Shown in pieces: positions 5,983 to 8,415 of a DNA stretch of 8,415 bases. Location of the stretch: positions 1 through 8,415 of the forward strand of contig DLOQ01000136.1 of the NCBI GenBank assembly GCA_002479655.1. The letters run 5' to 3'. Both the position numbers and the translations under genes were made by a program. The notes beneath the pieces were generated by a model that was not told the origin of the DNA, did not search any database, and was given only the letters and a program-made list of their open reading frames with translations. Each line of letters starts with the position of its first letter. The stretch's first letter is position 1. The DNA is from Lachnospiraceae bacterium UBA7480 (GTDB lineage Bacteria; Bacillota; Clostridia; Lachnospirales; Lachnospiraceae).

Positions 5983-7725
5983 ATGCTTAAGATCATAAAA
6001 AAAATCAATATATTAATGGATAAGAAGCAGAAACTGTCAATGTTTAAGCTGTTTGTCATGATGGTGATCTCCGCGGTGCTGGAGTCGGGAGCTGCCCTGA
6101 TGGTGATGCAGGTGGTGACGATCATCCTGTCGCCGGATGACCTTGCCCAGGGGAAGACCTATCAGAGCATCTGCAGCCTGCTTGGAATCGGAAGCACGAA
6201 GGTCTTTTCGGCATTGGCGATTCTGTTTCTGGTGCTTTTATATATTGTCAAGAATCTGTTCCAGTTCTTTCAGCAGAAATATATGTACCACTTTATTTTT
6301 TCCAATCAATTTAAAACATCTTCCAATCTTATGAAGAATTTTGTAAGACGTGATTATGAGTATTACCTCAATGCGGAAACGGCGGTGATCCAGAGAAGCA
6401 TTACCGCTGATGTCAGCAATATGTATGCGCTGATCATGTCTGTGCTGCAGATTGCAGCGGAGTCCATTGTGGCGGTATTTCTGGCAGTCACGCTTTTTGT
6501 CAAGGATCCGGTGATGACGATTGTTTTGGCGGTTGTGCTGTTGGTGACGCTTGTGGTGATCAAGAATATCATCAAACCCATCATGAACCGGACCGGCAAG
6601 GAGAATCAGGACTATGGCGCGGCGATGTTTGCGAGGATCGCGGAGACGATACAGGGGATCAAAGAGATCAAGGTGGCAGGTCGTGAACAGCATTTTATTG
6701 AGGAATACTGCACGGTGGGCGAGGGCTATGTCAAAGCGATGGAACGGCAGAATATGTTTAATAATACGCCGAAGCTTTTGATAGAAACCGTTTGTTTTGG
6801 TGCGCTGTTGACTTATATTGCGGTATTGATCCTGTGCGACGTGGATGTATCCGGCATGGTATCACTGCTTGCCGCATTCGGGATCGCTGCCATGAGGCTT
6901 CTGCCGGCAGCCAGCAGGATCAATAACCAGCTGACAAGCATGGCGTTTAACGAGCCGTTTTTCTTCAATGTCAGCGATAACCTGATCGAAGAAACAGATG
7001 AGGAGCATACCGACCTTTCTTATGCGGTGGTTGCGAAAGAAAAGCTTCCGGTGACCAGAGAGATCAGATTGGAAAATATCACGTATCATTATCCGAATTC
7101 TGATAAGCTGATTTTTGACAAAGCAAATGTCGTCTTTCCGATTGGCAAGTCCATTGGAATCGTGGGAACCAGCGGTGCAGGCAAGACCACGATCATTGAT
7201 ATTCTGTTAGGTCTGCTAAAGCTGCAGGGGGGAAGTGTTAAGGCTGACGGCATCGATATTGAAGAGCATTACAGGGAATGGCTTGCCAATGTCGGTTATA
7301 TTCCGCAGATGATCTTCCTTCTGGACGCAGATATCCGGAAGAATGTTGCATTTGGCATACCGGAGGATGAAATTGATGAGGAAAAGCTGTGGTATTCGCT
7401 GAAAGAAGCCCAGTTGGATGAGTTTGTGGAGTCTCTGCCGGAGGGAGTTCATACGGGCATCGGTGAGCGCGGCGTAAGGCTTTCCGGTGGGCAGAGGCAG
7501 AGGATCGGTATCGCGAGGGCGCTTTATAATGATCCCGAGGTGCTGATTCTGGATGAAGCCACTTCCGCTCTTGATAATGATACGGAGGCAGCGATCATGG
7601 ATTCCATTAATCGGCTGCATGGGAAGAAGACGCTGCTGATCATAGCGCACAGATTGCAGACGATCGAAAAATGCGATATGGTATTCAGGATCGAGAATGG
7701 CGCCATCATCAGGGAGCAGAGATGA
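5983..7725 (+). CDS. ABC exporter/flippase, fused permease and ATPase (PglK/MsbA type)
   Basis: This is a 580-residue half-transporter expected to work as a homodimer in the cytoplasmic membrane. Residues about 1-330 form the transmembrane domain, with hydrophobic spans near 22-48, 76-96, 150-172, 178-196, 264-285 and 289-308. The ATPase domain starts near 360. It has Walker A GTSGAGKTT (395-403), Q-loop Gln442 (YIPQ), signature LSGGQ (500-504), Walker B VLILDE with catalytic Glu525 (520-525), D-loop SALD (528-531) and switch His556. All catalytic residues are intact. The overall length and the IPQMIFLLDADIRKNVAFGI segment resemble the PglK group, which flips lipid-linked oligosaccharides. 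MsbA-like lipid export or peptide export cannot be excluded. Because it directly follows a glycosyltransferase gene, the likely cargo is a glycan lipid made with that enzyme, though this is inference. The ribosome binding site is a modest AAGAGAG about 7 bases upstream. Confidence 0.88.
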   Translation: MLKIIKKINILMDKKQKLSMFKLFVMMVISAVLESGAALMVMQVVTIILSPDDLAQGKTYQSICSLLGIGSTKVFSALAILFLVLLYIVKNLFQFFQQKYMYHFIFSNQFKTSSNLMKNFVRRDYEYYLNAETAVIQRSITADVSNMYALIMSVLQIAAESIVAVFLAVTLFVKDPVMTIVLAVVLLVTLVVIKNIIKPIMNRTGKENQDYGAAMFARIAETIQGIKEIKVAGREQHFIEEYCTVGEGYVKAMERQNMFNNTPKLLIETVCFGALLTYIAVLILCDVDVSGMVSLLAAFGIAAMRLLPAASRINNQLTSMAFNEPFFFNVSDNLIEETDEEHTDLSYAVVAKEKLPVTREIRLENITYHYPNSDKLIFDKANVVFPIGKSIGIVGTSGAGKTTIIDILLGLLKLQGGSVKADGIDIEEHYREWLANVGYIPQMIFLLDADIRKNVAFGIPEDEIDEEKLWYSLKEAQLDEFVESLPEGVHTGIGERGVRLSGGQRQRIGIARALYNDPEVLILDEATSALDNDTEAAIMDSINRLHGKKTLLIIAHRLQTIEKCDMVFRIENGAIIREQR

Positions 7726-7764
7726 TACTTTACTGTGGGAAAGGATAGATGGAACGATATACTT

Positions 7765-8415
7765 ATGGATGATAGATTTACAAGGACAAGGATGCTGCTG
7801 GGCGATGAGGCGATGGAGCGGCTGGCTGCGGCAAAGGTGGCGGTATTCGGCATCGGAGGCGTGGGAGGATATGTTGTGGAAGGGCTGGCGAGAAGCGGGA
7901 TCGGCTCTTTTGTTTTGATTGACCATGATAAGGTCAGTAAAAGCAACATCAACAGGCAGATCATCGCAACGGAACAGACGGTAGGACAGAGTAAGACATC
8001 TGTTATGAAACAGCGGATTCTGGAAATCAATCCAACGGCGGAGGTGGAAGAAAGGCAGTGCTTTTTCCTGCCGGAGAATGGGGGAGAATTTGATTTTTCC
8101 TCTTATTCGTATGTAGTGGATGCGGTAGATACCGTGACGGCAAAGCTGGAAATCATCGTCACGGCGAAAGCCTGCCATGTGCCGGTCATCAGCAGTATGG
8201 GTACGGGCAATAAGCTGGATCCGGTCAAGCTTCAGGTGGCGGATATCTATGAGACAAAGAACTGTCCGCTGGCGAAGGTGATGCGTCATGAGCTTAGAAA
8301 ACGCGGCGTGGAAAGCCTGAAGGTGGTGTATTCCACGGAGGAGCCTGTCATACCGTCATTGCAGGATAAGGTGATCCCAAGCGTGGCATTTGTGCCTTCT
8401 GTGGCGGGGCTGATG
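7765..8415 (+). CDS. tcdA: tRNA threonylcarbamoyladenosine dehydratase (TcdA/CsdL-like), 3' end beyond window
   Basis: The 217 codons visible belong to an E1-like ThiF-superfamily enzyme that uses ATP to cyclise t6A37 of tRNAs to ct6A. The start at 7765 gives MDDRFTRTRMLLG, matching the usual N-terminus of the family (xRFxRTxxLLGxEAM). The nucleotide-binding loop is FGIGGVGG (28-35). Asp53 and Asp55 follow in LIDHDKV, the NRQ motif is at 63-65, and VDAVD is at 118-122. SSMGTGNKLDP (143-153) and NCPLAK (166-171) are the family-typical later motifs. Family members are about 240-270 residues, so roughly 30-50 codons lie beyond the right edge. The Shine-Dalgarno sequence is weak: GGA at 7751-7753, and AAAGGA at 7740-7745 is too far away. 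The gene begins 39 bases after the exporter stop with no terminator between, so read-through from the glycan operon is possible. It is a housekeeping gene with no evident functional link to its neighbours. Confidence 0.9.
   Translation, partial: MDDRFTRTRMLLGDEAMERLAAAKVAVFGIGGVGGYVVEGLARSGIGSFVLIDHDKVSKSNINRQIIATEQTVGQSKTSVMKQRILEINPTAEVEERQCFFLPENGGEFDFSSYSYVVDAVDTVTAKLEIIVTAKACHVPVISSMGTGNKLDPVKLQVADIYETKNCPLAKVMRHELRKRGVESLKVVYSTEEPVIPSLQDKVIPSVAFVPSVAGLM

Noticed and set aside
7216..8289. 357-codon open frame on the - strand across the exporter and tcdA genes
   Set aside because: It spans two strongly supported + strand genes, and its translation is His/Arg-rich with no recognisable domain, as expected for the antisense of coding sequence.

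Overview
The window looks like chromosomal DNA from a Gram-positive anaerobe of the Clostridia, most likely Lachnospiraceae-like. This is inferred from gene families: a propeller/solute-binding lipoprotein, a BspA-type leucine-rich repeat (LRR_5) protein, a TSUP permease remnant and a TcdA-type E1-like enzyme. Base composition is moderate with AT-rich intergenic stretches. No species can be named from the sequence alone. All supported genes lie on the + strand. No rRNA, tRNA, CRISPR array, insertion sequence or attachment site was recognised.

Left part (1-4280), envelope and surface proteins. A large lipoprotein (48-2384) joins an N-terminal propeller-like region to a C-terminal family-1 ABC solute-binding domain. 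It is followed closely by a membrane-anchored LRR_5 protein (start probably 2432, end 3487) with eight exact-length 23-residue repeats. Next comes an unrecognised two-helix membrane protein (3515-4186) with an uncertain start. A very clear intrinsic terminator (4258-4280) closes this block. No ABC permease or ATPase partner for the lipoprotein is visible.

Middle (4281-4845), a decayed and regulatory interval. It holds the C-terminal third or so of a TSUP (TauE/SafE) membrane permease, broken by what reads as a one-base deletion near 4373 and lacking its 5' half. After it comes a spacer with a 9-bp inverted repeat (4651-4692) immediately upstream of a consensus -10 box (4699-4704). This is a plausible regulated promoter for the genes to the right.

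Right part (4846-8415), glycan cassette and housekeeping gene. A GT52/sialyltransferase-like glycosyltransferase (4846-5964) lies 18 bases upstream of a PglK/MsbA-type ABC exporter (5983-7725). Together they suggest addition of a sugar to a lipid-linked or cell-envelope glycan and its flipping across the membrane. The substrate is unknown. A tRNA threonylcarbamoyladenosine dehydratase gene (tcdA-like) starts at 7765 and runs off the right edge with 217 codons visible.

I see no clearly undescribed multi-gene system. The most notable items are the decayed TSUP gene, the putative operator/promoter ahead of the glycan cassette, the homogeneous LRR array, and the membrane protein whose only full-length start is a TTG without a ribosome binding site.
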